Source of the DNA: Oscillospiraceae bacterium
GTDB lineage: Bacteria > Bacillota > Clostridia > Oscillospirales > Ruminococcaceae
Reading direction: 5' to 3'
Assembly: GCA_031285945.1 (NCBI GenBank)
Contig: JAITVF010000171.1
Span: 1-6,337 of the forward strand
DNA: 6,337 bases
The notes under the pieces were generated by a model, which saw only the letters and a program-made list of their open reading frames with translations, ran no database searches and had not been told where the DNA came from. Positions within the stretch are counted from its first letter, which is position 1. Each line of letters begins with the position of its first letter. Positions 1 through 6,112 of the stretch are shown piece after piece. The translations under genes were made by a program, and so were the position numbers.

Positions 1-144
1 GCGAAGTTTCTCCTATTCGCCCCGGCCGTTCTTTCCCCAGAGATTTCAAACCGGTTTATGCCGCCAACCATAATCTCAAGTCTGTTCTTTGATCTTTGAG
101 CCTTAAGTTGTTGACATTGGAATAAAAAGAAGGGGGTGTTTTGG
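1..144. other. Leader region upstream of the ABC transporter genes, no gene recognised
   Basis: No convincing gene is visible. On the + strand two short frames enter from the left edge and stop at 90-92 and 97-99. Either could be the tail of an upstream gene, but neither tail resembles the C-terminus of a sugar-binding protein, which is the usual neighbour of these transporter genes. On the - strand a frame starting at an ATG near position 77 runs open to the left edge, but it has only a weak ribosome binding site. A TTGACA hexamer lies at 111-116 without a -10 box at a suitable distance. No terminator-like hairpin followed by a T-run was found. Confidence 0.5.
130..136 (+). promoter_or_regulatory. 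Ribosome binding site of the sugar ABC ATPase gene; decides its start
   Basis: AAGGGGG ends 8 nt before the GTG at 145. The more upstream in-frame GTG at 136 overlaps this purine run and so has no usable site of its own. The downstream ATG at 166 would be too far away and would remove the conserved opening strand of the ATPase domain. The GTG at 145 is therefore the best start. Confidence 0.7.
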
Positions 145-1674
145 GTGGAAGACTACATTCTGCAAATGGAGAATATAACAAAGGCTTTCCCCGGCGTAAA
201 GGCTTTGGACGATGTGACGCTCAGAGTAAAGCGGGGCGAAATCCATGCGCTGGTAGGCGAAAACGGCGCGGGAAAATCCACGCTGATGAAGATACTCAGC
301 GGCGTTTATCCGGCCAATGAGCATACTGGAGAGCTTATTGTAAACGGAGAAAGAAAAGAATTTAAAACAATAAGGGAAAGCGAAGCCGCCGGTATAGTTA
401 TCGTACACCAGGAGCTTAATATTTTTGGCAACCTGAGCATTGTGGAGAATGTTTTTTTCGGCAACGAAAGCGTTCGTTACGGAGTTATAAATAAATACGA
501 GCAGCAGATCAAAACCGAGGAACTGTTAAAAAAGGTTTCTTTGGAGGACAGCCTGGATACCCCGGTGAACGATATGGGAACAGGCAAGCAGCAGCTGCTT
601 GAAATAGCGCGGGCTATTAACAAAAACGCAAGTATTCTGGTGTTTGACGAGCCCTCCGCCTCCCTGACGGAGGACGCCACCGATAATCTGCTCGAGGTTT
701 TGCGCAGGCTCAAAGAGAATGGAATGACCTGTATATATATATCGCATAAGCTAAGCGAAGTGTTCCGGACGGCCGACAGCGTCACGATATTGAGGGACGG
801 AAAAACCGTTGTGACAAAGCCGATCTCCGAGCTGGACGAAGAAAAAATGATCGCTTATATGGTCGGAAGGGACTTAACCGAAAAGTATCCCCGCGTAGAG
901 CATACGGCGACGGATACCGTCCTTGAGGTAAGCAACTGGTCGGTGCCAAAACCGTACAGCGACAGAATGCTGCTTGACAATATTAACATTTACGCGCGCA
1001 AGGGCGAAATAGTAGGCATCGCGGGCCTTATGGGCGCGGGAAGAACCGAGCTCGCCATGAGCATCTTCGGCGTTCTTAAAAACAGCGCGGGTGTACTAAA
1101 GCTAAACGATAAGCAAATTGTTATAAATAACCCGGATCAGGCAATTTCAGCCGGTATCAGCTACGTGTCGGAGGACAGAAAAAGGTACGGGCTGGTATTG
1201 GGCCAGAATATAAAGCAAAACATCTCCTTGCCCAGCCTGCGAAGGATATCCGCCAAGGGGGTTATCGACGCTAACAGGGAGATAATCCAGGCGGAGCAGG
1301 GCGTTAAGGATTTTAATATTATAACGCCGTCGATAGAACAGCTCACGAGAAATCTGAGCGGCGGCAACCAGCAGAAGGTCATCCTGTCAAAATGGCTGCT
1401 TACTAATCCCAAGGTGCTGATTCTGGACGAGCCCACAAGGGGAATAGACGTAGGGGCAAAATATGAAATCTATCAGATCATGAACAAGCTGGTAGACCAG
1501 GGAGTATGCATCATAGTCATTTCGTCCGAGCTGCCGGAGGTGCTGGGGATATGCGACAGAATATACGTTATAAGCGCCGGTAAGATAACCGGCGAATACG
1601 ACTACAGGGAAGCCACGCAGGAAAAGCTTCTGGTTTCGATGGCTCTTGGCAGCAGGCCGGTCGGAAAGGCGTAG
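145..1674 (+). CDS. Monosaccharide ABC transporter, duplicated ATP-binding protein (XylG / GguA-MmsA type)
   Basis: This cytoplasmic ATPase drives uptake of a monosaccharide-like substrate by a CUT2-family importer. The product is 509 residues from GTG 145, the usual length for two fused nucleotide-binding domains. Domain 1 has a full Walker A (GENGAGKST, about 38-46), a degenerate signature (MGTGKQQ, about 144-150), a Walker B (ILVFDEPSASL, about 164-174) and a switch His (ISHK, about 201). Domain 2 has the family's altered Walker A lacking Lys (GLMGAGRTE, about 294-302), a canonical LSGGNQQK (about 404-411) and Walker B with DEPTRGID (about 428-435). It has SSE where a switch His would be, so probably only one site is fully catalytic, as in RbsA/XylG/MglA. 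The text around GVYPANEHTGE and the HQEL motif are closest to XylG/GguA rather than RbsA. The permease follows after 33 nt. The substrate cannot be read from the ATPase. Confidence 0.93.
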   Translation: MEDYILQMENITKAFPGVKALDDVTLRVKRGEIHALVGENGAGKSTLMKILSGVYPANEHTGELIVNGERKEFKTIRESEAAGIVIVHQELNIFGNLSIVENVFFGNESVRYGVINKYEQQIKTEELLKKVSLEDSLDTPVNDMGTGKQQLLEIARAINKNASILVFDEPSASLTEDATDNLLEVLRRLKENGMTCIYISHKLSEVFRTADSVTILRDGKTVVTKPISELDEEKMIAYMVGRDLTEKYPRVEHTATDTVLEVSNWSVPKPYSDRMLLDNINIYARKGEIVGIAGLMGAGRTELAMSIFGVLKNSAGVLKLNDKQIVINNPDQAISAGISYVSEDRKRYGLVLGQNIKQNISLPSLRRISAKGVIDANREIIQAEQGVKDFNIITPSIEQLTRNLSGGNQQKVILSKWLLTNPKVLILDEPTRGIDVGAKYEIYQIMNKLVDQGVCIIVISSELPEVLGICDRIYVISAGKITGEYDYREATQEKLLVSMALGSRPVGKA

Positions 1675-1690
1675 AGGTTCGATTCTAAAA

Positions 1691-1696
1691 AAGGAG
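1691..1696 (+). promoter_or_regulatory. Ribosome binding site of the permease gene
   Basis: AAGGAG lies 11 nt before the ATG at 1708. It is only 2 nt before the in-frame GTG at 1699, too close to serve it. The site therefore favours the ATG and a 394-residue permease. Confidence 0.65.
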
Positions 1697-1707
1697 AAGT
1701 GTCTGCT

Positions 1708-2892
1708 ATGAGGAAGGTAAATATAAAGCAGATCGTTAAAAAGAACTCGCTGATAGTTGAAATGATAGTGATATTCGCTCTTTTGACCTGGCTGACCGGC
1801 GGCATGTTCTTAAGCCTTCGTAACATTTCCAACATACTCATGCAGGGCTGCGTCTACGCCACTATGGGTATCGGGATCACATTTGTTTTGTCGTCGCGCC
1901 ATGTAGACCTTTCAGGCGGCTCGATAGTCGGCGTACTGTCGACCATGGGCGCGGTGATGCAGACCTGGTGGCATGTCAACCCATGGGTAACCATGGCCGC
2001 TATGATCGTTTGCGGCATGGCCATAGGGCTCTGGCACGGCTACTGGATAGCCTTTCACAAATTGCCCGCATTTGTTGTTACCCTTTCGGGCCAGCTGATT
2101 TTTCGCGGCATCGTTCTCGAGGTCGGCGAGGGCAGGGGGATAGGCCCGGTAGACCACGAATTCACCGCCCTTGGCGCAACCTATATTCCCACTATAAACG
2201 AGGATGTCAACGATACCAGCATTATACTAATGGTCATTGCGCTGGCGGCCGTTATACTCTCGATGCTCAAGCAAAGGTCGGACAGGATGCGCCACAACCT
2301 GAGCGTTCCCTCAAAGGGCAGGATGGCTCTCAACATAGCGCTGACCAGCGCGGTGATCATAGGCTTTTGCATGCTGTTTATTTCTTACAGGGGCTTTCCC
2401 ACCGCCTTTGTTATTATGATGGCTCTGGCCTGTATCTTTACCTTTGTCGCGCAGAACACAAGATACGGGCGCTACGTGTTCGCCATAGGCGGCAACCGGG
2501 ACGCCGCCCAGATGTCCGGCGTAAATGTAAGAAGAATTATCATGCGTATATACATGTTCCAAGGGATGCTGATATCGATAGCCAGCATCCTGTATCTTGG
2601 CCGCACCGGCATGGCTACCTCGGCGGCCGGCACCGGCTTTGAGTTCAGCGCCATCACCGGCGCAGTCGTAGGCGGCGTCAGTACGCTGGGGGGGCAGGGA
2701 ACGGTGTTCGGCGCCATTCTGGGAACCTTTCTGGTAGCCGGCATAGACAACGCCATGAGCCTTTTAAATCTCGGCTCGTCCTGGCAATATGTGGTGCGGG
2801 GCGGAATTCTTCTCTTCGCTATCGCCTTCGACGTGTACAGCAAAACGGGGGGCGCGGCAAAAAGAAAAAGCAAGGCGCCGGCAAGCGTTTGA
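1708..2892 (+). CDS. Monosaccharide ABC transporter permease (XylH / GguB-MmsB type)
   Basis: This inner-membrane subunit forms the substrate channel and works with the ATPase just upstream. The product is 394 residues, the longer form typical of XylH and GguB (about 390-400) rather than RbsC (about 320). The extra length is a charged cytoplasmic-type stretch with KQRSDRMRHN near residues 188-197. Hydrophobic segments are visible at about 18-37, 42-63, 73-90, 93-116, 122-137, 171-187, 208-227, 233-249, 283-299, 316-346 and 361-377. Family motifs are HVDLSGGSIVG (about 65-75, the DLSVGS region) and AIGGNRDAAQMSGVNV (about 259-274, the loop that contacts the ATPase). GNGFE-like GTGFEFSAI and the NAMSLL...WQYVVRG C-terminal block also match this family. 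The C-terminus is basic and soluble. The start chosen is ATG 1708. No binding-protein gene follows. Confidence 0.92.
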   Translation: MRKVNIKQIVKKNSLIVEMIVIFALLTWLTGGMFLSLRNISNILMQGCVYATMGIGITFVLSSRHVDLSGGSIVGVLSTMGAVMQTWWHVNPWVTMAAMIVCGMAIGLWHGYWIAFHKLPAFVVTLSGQLIFRGIVLEVGEGRGIGPVDHEFTALGATYIPTINEDVNDTSIILMVIALAAVILSMLKQRSDRMRHNLSVPSKGRMALNIALTSAVIIGFCMLFISYRGFPTAFVIMMALACIFTFVAQNTRYGRYVFAIGGNRDAAQMSGVNVRRIIMRIYMFQGMLISIASILYLGRTGMATSAAGTGFEFSAITGAVVGGVSTLGGQGTVFGAILGTFLVAGIDNAMSLLNLGSSWQYVVRGGILLFAIAFDVYSKTGGAAKRKSKAPASV

Positions 2893-2925
2893 CCGCAAGC
2901 CTTTTATAGGGGGGCAGTATAAGCT

Positions 2926-3120
2926 ATGCTGATTAAAATCAGGAGCGATGAGGAGAAGCGGGCGGAGGAGCGCGTTATACGCGACTTTGGCGGAAGCCGG
3001 GATAATCCCGCCCACCGCGAGGCCGCCGAGGCGACAGCCAGATATGTCGCCGAGCAGAGTCAAAAGCGTAGCTCGCGGCTCTTTAGCGCGGGAGGAGGAA
3101 TTAAAGATGGGACGCATTGA
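2926..3120 (+). CDS. Small charged protein of unknown function, overlapping the variable-protein gene
   Basis: I do not recognise this 64-residue product. It begins MLIKIRSDEEKRAEERVIRD and is rich in Glu, Arg, Lys and Ala. Its first 45 or so residues look helical and soluble, and the last 15 are Ser/Gly-rich. There is no signal peptide, membrane segment or Cys motif. In favour of it being real: a GGGGGG-type ribosome binding site (about 2908-2914) 11 nt before the ATG, GC-rich third positions like its neighbours, and it fills almost exactly the gap between permease and variable-protein gene. Its TGA at 3118-3120 lies 14 nt inside the next gene, so translation of the two is probably coupled. 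It is too short to be the Avd accessory protein of known DGRs (around 120 residues). It may be a partner or chaperone of the next protein, but that is only suggested by position. Confidence 0.6.
   Translation: MLIKIRSDEEKRAEERVIRDFGGSRDNPAHREAAEATARYVAEQSQKRSSRLFSAGGGIKDGTH
3091..3098 (+). promoter_or_regulatory. Strong ribosome binding site deciding the start of the variable-protein gene
   Basis: GGAGGAGG lies 8 nt before the ATG at 3107, inside the end of the preceding small gene. It argues against the longer in-frame start at 2948, which would add 53 Arg/Pro-rich residues read from the small gene's coding sequence in another frame. Confidence 0.8.
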
Positions 3121-4180
3121 CGACATGCGGGCCGCCATAGCGCAATTCGGCGAGTCTAACCGGGTTGTGGAGGACGCCGCCGGCAAGGGCTCGTACTACG
3201 TGGCCATACCCCAAACGGCCGTCGCCGGGCTGCTGAAAGACGGCGATGAAGCTATACACCCCGCCTTTATCGTAAAGGGCGCAGCAAAAAAAGAGATACT
3301 TATAGGCAAATACCACGCCTGCGTCGAGGATGGACGGGCCTACAGCCTGCCGGGAAATATCCCGGGAATGAACCTGAACTTCGACGAGGCGGCAGCCCTT
3401 TGCGCAAACAAGGGGGAAGGTCACCATCTTATTACCAACGCCGAATACGCGATGCTGGCGCTGTTGGCCAGAAAAAACGGAACCCAGCCGAGGGGCAACA
3501 CAAACTGGGGCGCAAGCTTCGATATGTCGGTGGAAACAGGAACCCCCGCGACAAAAGAATGGGAAGGCGAGCTGCGCACAATGACCGTAATGACGGGCTC
3601 TGGCTTTCCCGCCTGGTATCACAACGGGAATTTAAGCGGCATCGAGGGGCTGTGCGGCAATCTTTGGAACTGGTGCGGCGGCCTGCGGCTGCTAAACGGC
3701 GAGATCAACATAATCCCCGATAACGACGCGGCGGCGCCCCATGCCGACATGAGCCCCCTGAGCGATGCCTGGAGGGCTATAATGCCTAACGGCAGCTTGG
3801 TAGCGCCCGGCTCCCCGGGAACCCTTAAGTGGGACTACACGGCCGCGCCGGAAGAGAATACCGCCGGCATAGAGCTCGCAACCGCTCTGAGCCGCCCGCA
3901 GCCGGACGACGGCCCGTTCGGGTTTAAGCCGTTTTCATCCCTTACGGCGGGGGCGGGAGTCGGGCTTCCCATGATAATAAAGGCGCTTGGCCTATTCCCC
4001 GACGGCGAGGGCAAAGACCACAGCGGCACCTTCTGGTGCAGGAACAGCGGCGAGCGGCTTCCCATTCGCGGCGGTTCCTTTCACAACGACGCCGCTGCGG
4101 GGATTTTTACGCTCAACATGCGGGTCACCCGCTCACTGAGCAACCACACCTGCGGCTTTCGAGCCGCATATTACGGGTAG
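3107..4180 (+). CDS. Putative diversity-generating-retroelement target protein with FGE-sulfatase / C-type-lectin fold
   Basis: The 357-residue product has the architecture of DGR variable proteins with a formylglycine-generating-enzyme-type C-lectin fold. An N-terminal segment (about 1-60, MGRIDDMRAAIAQFG then HPAFIV) is followed by IGKYHACVEDGRAYSLPG (about 66-83), FDEAAALCANKGEGHHLITNAEYA (block about 92-115), NGTQPRGNTNWG (about 124-135), a GIEGLCGNLWNWCGGLRLLNG block (about 178-198), PDNDAA (about 204-209) and SGERLPIRGGSF (about 314-325). The last 37 residues end in GFRAAYYG and match the usual DGR layout of a constant scaffold with scattered variable positions. There is no signal peptide or membrane segment. 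In known DGRs such proteins are ligand-binding receptors whose variable side chains line the lectin binding face; the ligand here is unknown. Catalytic Cys residues of true FGE are not evident, so sulfatase activation is unlikely. An unrelated SUMF1-domain protein without a DGR remains the alternative. Confidence 0.82.
   Translation: MGRIDDMRAAIAQFGESNRVVEDAAGKGSYYVAIPQTAVAGLLKDGDEAIHPAFIVKGAAKKEILIGKYHACVEDGRAYSLPGNIPGMNLNFDEAAALCANKGEGHHLITNAEYAMLALLARKNGTQPRGNTNWGASFDMSVETGTPATKEWEGELRTMTVMTGSGFPAWYHNGNLSGIEGLCGNLWNWCGGLRLLNGEINIIPDNDAAAPHADMSPLSDAWRAIMPNGSLVAPGSPGTLKWDYTAAPEENTAGIELATALSRPQPDDGPFGFKPFSSLTAGAGVGLPMIIKALGLFPDGEGKDHSGTFWCRNSGERLPIRGGSFHNDAAAGIFTLNMRVTRSLSNHTCGFRAAYYG
4067..4159 (+). 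other. Candidate DGR variable region (VR) at the 3' end of the lectin-fold gene
   Basis: This covers residues about 321-351 (RGGSFHNDAAAGIF... to ...HTCGF). Related variable proteins carry RGG-x-W/Y-N-N-x-x-N-A-G-V-F-A-L-N-L-N-N-x-R-S-N-x-N-x-N-x-G-F-R, with Asn at many positions. Here the fixed positions (RGG, AG, F, LN, RS, GFR) are kept. The Asn-type positions read Ser (TCC), His (CAC), Asn (AAC), Asp (GAC), Ala (GCC, GCT), Val (GTC), Thr (ACC), Ser (AGC), Asn (AAC), His (CAC), Thr (ACC) and Cys (TGC). Nearly all can be derived from AAC/AAT by changing only the adenines, the signature of adenine-directed mutagenic homing. The exact borders are estimates, because the template repeat is not in the window. 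Confidence 0.68.
4151..4168 (+). repeat. Perfect inverted repeat (7-bp stem, TTCG loop) at the end of the variable region
   Basis: TGCGGCT - TTCG - AGCCGCA forms a perfect 7-bp stem closed by four bases. It lies in the codons for Cys-Gly-Phe-Arg-Ala-Ala at the C-terminus, 10 nt before the stop codon. In the Bordetella phage BPP-1 DGR a hairpin or cruciform with a similar stem and a 4-nt loop just after the variable region promotes target recognition, and similar elements occur at other DGR targets. There is no T-run after it, so an intrinsic terminator is unlikely. A role in DGR homing is inference; the symmetry itself is directly visible. Confidence 0.7.
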
Positions 4181-4210
4181 AGGACAATAACCCGCCCGGG
4201 AGGACGGCAA

Positions 4211-5191
4211 ATGAACATAGACGCGCATCATCACTTTATGCCCGAGCCGGTTATCCGGTACATACAAAACCACTCAGAAGAGATGGGGGCCGACGTAATA
4301 GAGGAAAAAGGGGCAAGATTCCTGGCGACCGCCTCCGGCGCCAGGGTGCCCATAACGCCCGGAGCCTGCGACAACGAGGCAAGGCTCGAGCAAATGAAAC
4401 AAATGCGCCTCGATAAGGCGGTTCTTTCCATAGGGCCCAACTGCTTTTTCTATTGGGTAGATACCGCCCACGCCCTCAACGCCGCGCGGCTCGCCAACGA
4501 TTGGGCGGCGAGAAGCGTTCAGGATTATCCTGGGTATTTTTACGGCGTGGCCACCATCCCCATGCAGGACGCCGCGGCTGCCCTTAAGGAGCTTCGGCGG
4601 GCGAGAGAGGAGCTCAACCTCAGGGCGGTGGAGATTTCTCCCGTCATAATGGATAAGCATCTCGACGACGAGTCCTTTTTCCCTATATACGAGTATTGCG
4701 CCGACAAAGGGGTTTTGCTCTGCCTGCATCCCTATGTCAGCGAAGATCGCCCCGAGTACCGGCGGTACTACAACGCCAACCTGACCGGCGCGCCGCTGCA
4801 AACCGCCGCGGGCCTTAACCACCTTTTGTTTGGCGGCGTCTTTGAAAGGTTCCCCGCCCTCAACGTTTTGGCGGCCCACGGGGGCGGCTTCTTCCCCTAT
4901 CAGCTCGGCCGCATGATGCACGGCTATAAGGTGCGGCAGGAACCTAAGGCGAGGGGCGCGAAATCACCCGAGCTATACCTTAAGCGCCTTTATTTCGACA
5001 CCATCACTCACTGGACGCCCTCCTTGCAATTCCTGATCGATACTTTCGGGGCCGACCACGTCATGCTCGGCACAGATTACCCTTACGACATGGGCGACTT
5101 CGCGCCAGCAGACAGCCTTGACAGACTAAGGCTCACCGCCGGACAGCGCGATATGATCACTCATCTAAACGCGCAGAGGCTGTTCGGTTAA
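4211..5191 (+). CDS. Amidohydrolase-2 family protein, ACMSD-like metal-dependent decarboxylase or hydrolase
   Basis: The 326-residue product is a full-length member of the amidohydrolase-related (PF04909-type) TIM-barrel enzymes. It is closest in layout to 2-amino-3-carboxymuconate-6-semialdehyde decarboxylase (about 330 residues). Metal and active-site residues are visible in order: HxH at H6/H8 (DAHHHFMP), H173 (CLHPY), H223 (LAAHGGGFFPYQLGR) and D289 (LGTDYPYDMG). Their spacing matches the ACMSD zinc ligands and catalytic His closely. R45 and the W/D-type strand with YW at about 81-82 also fit, as do TIPMQ (about 115-119) and FGGVFERFP (about 207-215). The enzyme is cytoplasmic. ATG 4211 has GGGAGG 7 nt upstream and lies 30 nt after the preceding stop. 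Beside molybdenum hydroxylase genes, a ring-derived acid in aromatic or N-heterocycle breakdown is a plausible substrate. Tryptophan-kynurenine breakdown is not supported, since no partner genes are present. The exact reaction is unknown. Confidence 0.88.
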   Translation: MNIDAHHHFMPEPVIRYIQNHSEEMGADVIEEKGARFLATASGARVPITPGACDNEARLEQMKQMRLDKAVLSIGPNCFFYWVDTAHALNAARLANDWAARSVQDYPGYFYGVATIPMQDAAAALKELRRAREELNLRAVEISPVIMDKHLDDESFFPIYEYCADKGVLLCLHPYVSEDRPEYRRYYNANLTGAPLQTAAGLNHLLFGGVFERFPALNVLAAHGGGFFPYQLGRMMHGYKVRQEPKARGAKSPELYLKRLYFDTITHWTPSLQFLIDTFGADHVMLGTDYPYDMGDFAPADSLDRLRLTAGQRDMITHLNAQRLFG

Positions 5192-5219
5192 AGAATAAGT
5201 ATACGGAAGGCGGGCGGGC

Positions 5220-6110
5220 ATGAGGCTTAACTGCGGCTATGAGGCCCCGGCCTGTAAGGCTGAGGCGTTGCGTCTGCTTGCGGTAAACAGCGGCGTGAGG
5301 AATCTGCGTATTTTTGCCGGCGGCACCGATCTGCTCTTGCGGGTGCGCGCTGGAAAGGAGAAAGACCCCACCGTTCTGGATATTTCAGGGCTGGGCCTTG
5401 ACTATATCGAGGAGGAGGCCGATTTAATCCGCGTAGGCGCCATGGTCACCCTTTCAAGAGCGCAAAAATTTTTTGCGGACCTGCCCGAGCCGCTGAGGCT
5501 GCAAAGCGTCTCCTCAGGGCGGGTTGGATGCTGGCAGACCCGCAACGTGGCAACCCTGGCCGGCAACGTCTGCACGGGGCTGCCCAGCGCGGACGCCGCG
5601 GTGACCCTTTTGTGCCTGGAGGCCGGCATACGCGCCGAGAGCGTCAGGGGATCGAGGCTGATCCCGATAGACGAGTTTTTTAAAGGACCCAGGAGGCTTG
5701 CGCTTGAAGAAGACGAAATGGTTACCGAAATAGTTATTCCAAAGCCCATAGCGCCGGACGGCGGCCGCTTTGGCGGCGACTTTGAAAAGCTGGGGCGGCG
5801 CGGCGAGCTGTTTATATCGGTCTTGAGCGTAGGGTGCTTATTACAGCTGAACGCGGCGGGCGCCGTCGAAAAGGCGCGGCTTGCCTGCGGCGTGCTGGCG
5901 CCCGCCCCCATCCGTCTATATGAAACCGAGAAATTCCTCGCGGGCAAAAATTTGACCGACGATCTGCTCTTAAAGGCGGGAGAGGTTATGCGGGGCGAAA
6001 TAAAGCCCAGGGACAGCTACCGCGGCAGCCGGCGGTACCGCGAGGCCGCCGGAGTGAACGTAATGAAACGGGTAGTGAAGAAAAGCGCCGAACGCGCGGG
6101 GAGAGCGTGA
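5220..6110 (+). CDS. Molybdenum hydroxylase FAD-binding subunit (XdhB / CoxM type)
   Basis: This is the medium, flavin-carrying subunit of a xanthine dehydrogenase / CO dehydrogenase family enzyme. It takes electrons from the iron-sulfur subunit and passes them to NAD+ or another acceptor. The product is 296 residues, normal for a separate FAD subunit. FAD-binding motifs are AGGTDLLLRV (about 33-42) and TRNVATLAGNVCTGLPSADA (about 107-126). The CO-dehydrogenase flavoprotein C-terminal domain follows from about 185, ending in KPRDSYRGSRRYREAAGV (about 262-279), a conserved closing block. There are no Cys motifs for an extra [4Fe-4S] cluster as in 4-hydroxybenzoyl-CoA reductase, and no inserted loop. 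GGAAGG lies 9 nt before ATG 5220. The next gene starts 2 nt after the stop, as expected for subunits made together. The substrate (purine, nicotinate-like, aldehyde or other) is set by the large subunit, which is outside the window. Confidence 0.92.
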   Translation: MRLNCGYEAPACKAEALRLLAVNSGVRNLRIFAGGTDLLLRVRAGKEKDPTVLDISGLGLDYIEEEADLIRVGAMVTLSRAQKFFADLPEPLRLQSVSSGRVGCWQTRNVATLAGNVCTGLPSADAAVTLLCLEAGIRAESVRGSRLIPIDEFFKGPRRLALEEDEMVTEIVIPKPIAPDGGRFGGDFEKLGRRGELFISVLSVGCLLQLNAAGAVEKARLACGVLAPAPIRLYETEKFLAGKNLTDDLLLKAGEVMRGEIKPRDSYRGSRRYREAAGVNVMKRVVKKSAERAGRA

Positions 6111-6112
6111 CG

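Noticed and set aside
111..116. TTGACA as the -35 box of a promoter for the ATPase gene
   Set aside because: At 16-18 nt spacing the sequence is G-rich and overlaps the ribosome binding site and start region; there is no -10 box.
1575..1594. Perfect 7-bp inverted repeat with a 6-nt loop (CGCCGGT / ACCGGCG) near the end of the ATPase gene
   Set aside because: It lies within coding sequence with no T-run, and one or two such repeats are expected by chance in a window of this size. No positional argument supports a function.
1968..2642. Long + strand open frame inside the permease gene (224 residues)
   Set aside because: It is a shadow frame of the permease. Its product is Arg/His/Gly-rich with no family features, while the permease frame has clear membrane segments and motifs.
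2948..3106. In-frame 53-residue N-terminal extension of the variable-protein gene starting at ATG 2948
   Set aside because: It has no good ribosome binding site, encodes an Arg/Pro-rich stretch unlike the family's N-terminus, and overlaps the better-supported small gene in another frame. ATG 3107 has a near-ideal GGAGGAGG.
3350..3365. 6-bp inverted repeat with a 4-nt loop (CCGGGA / TCCCGG) inside the variable-protein gene
   Set aside because: It is internal to the constant region, of a length expected by chance in GC-rich DNA, and not near the variable segment.
3107..4180. Functional formylglycine-generating enzyme or sulfatase-modifying factor
   Set aside because: The fold resembles FGE, but the overall block order fits DGR variable proteins. 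I do not see the paired catalytic Cys arrangement, and no sulfatase gene is nearby.
4274..4921. Long - strand open frame opposite the amidohydrolase gene (215 residues)
   Set aside because: It is an antisense shadow caused by GC-rich third positions. The + strand frame has all the catalytic motifs.
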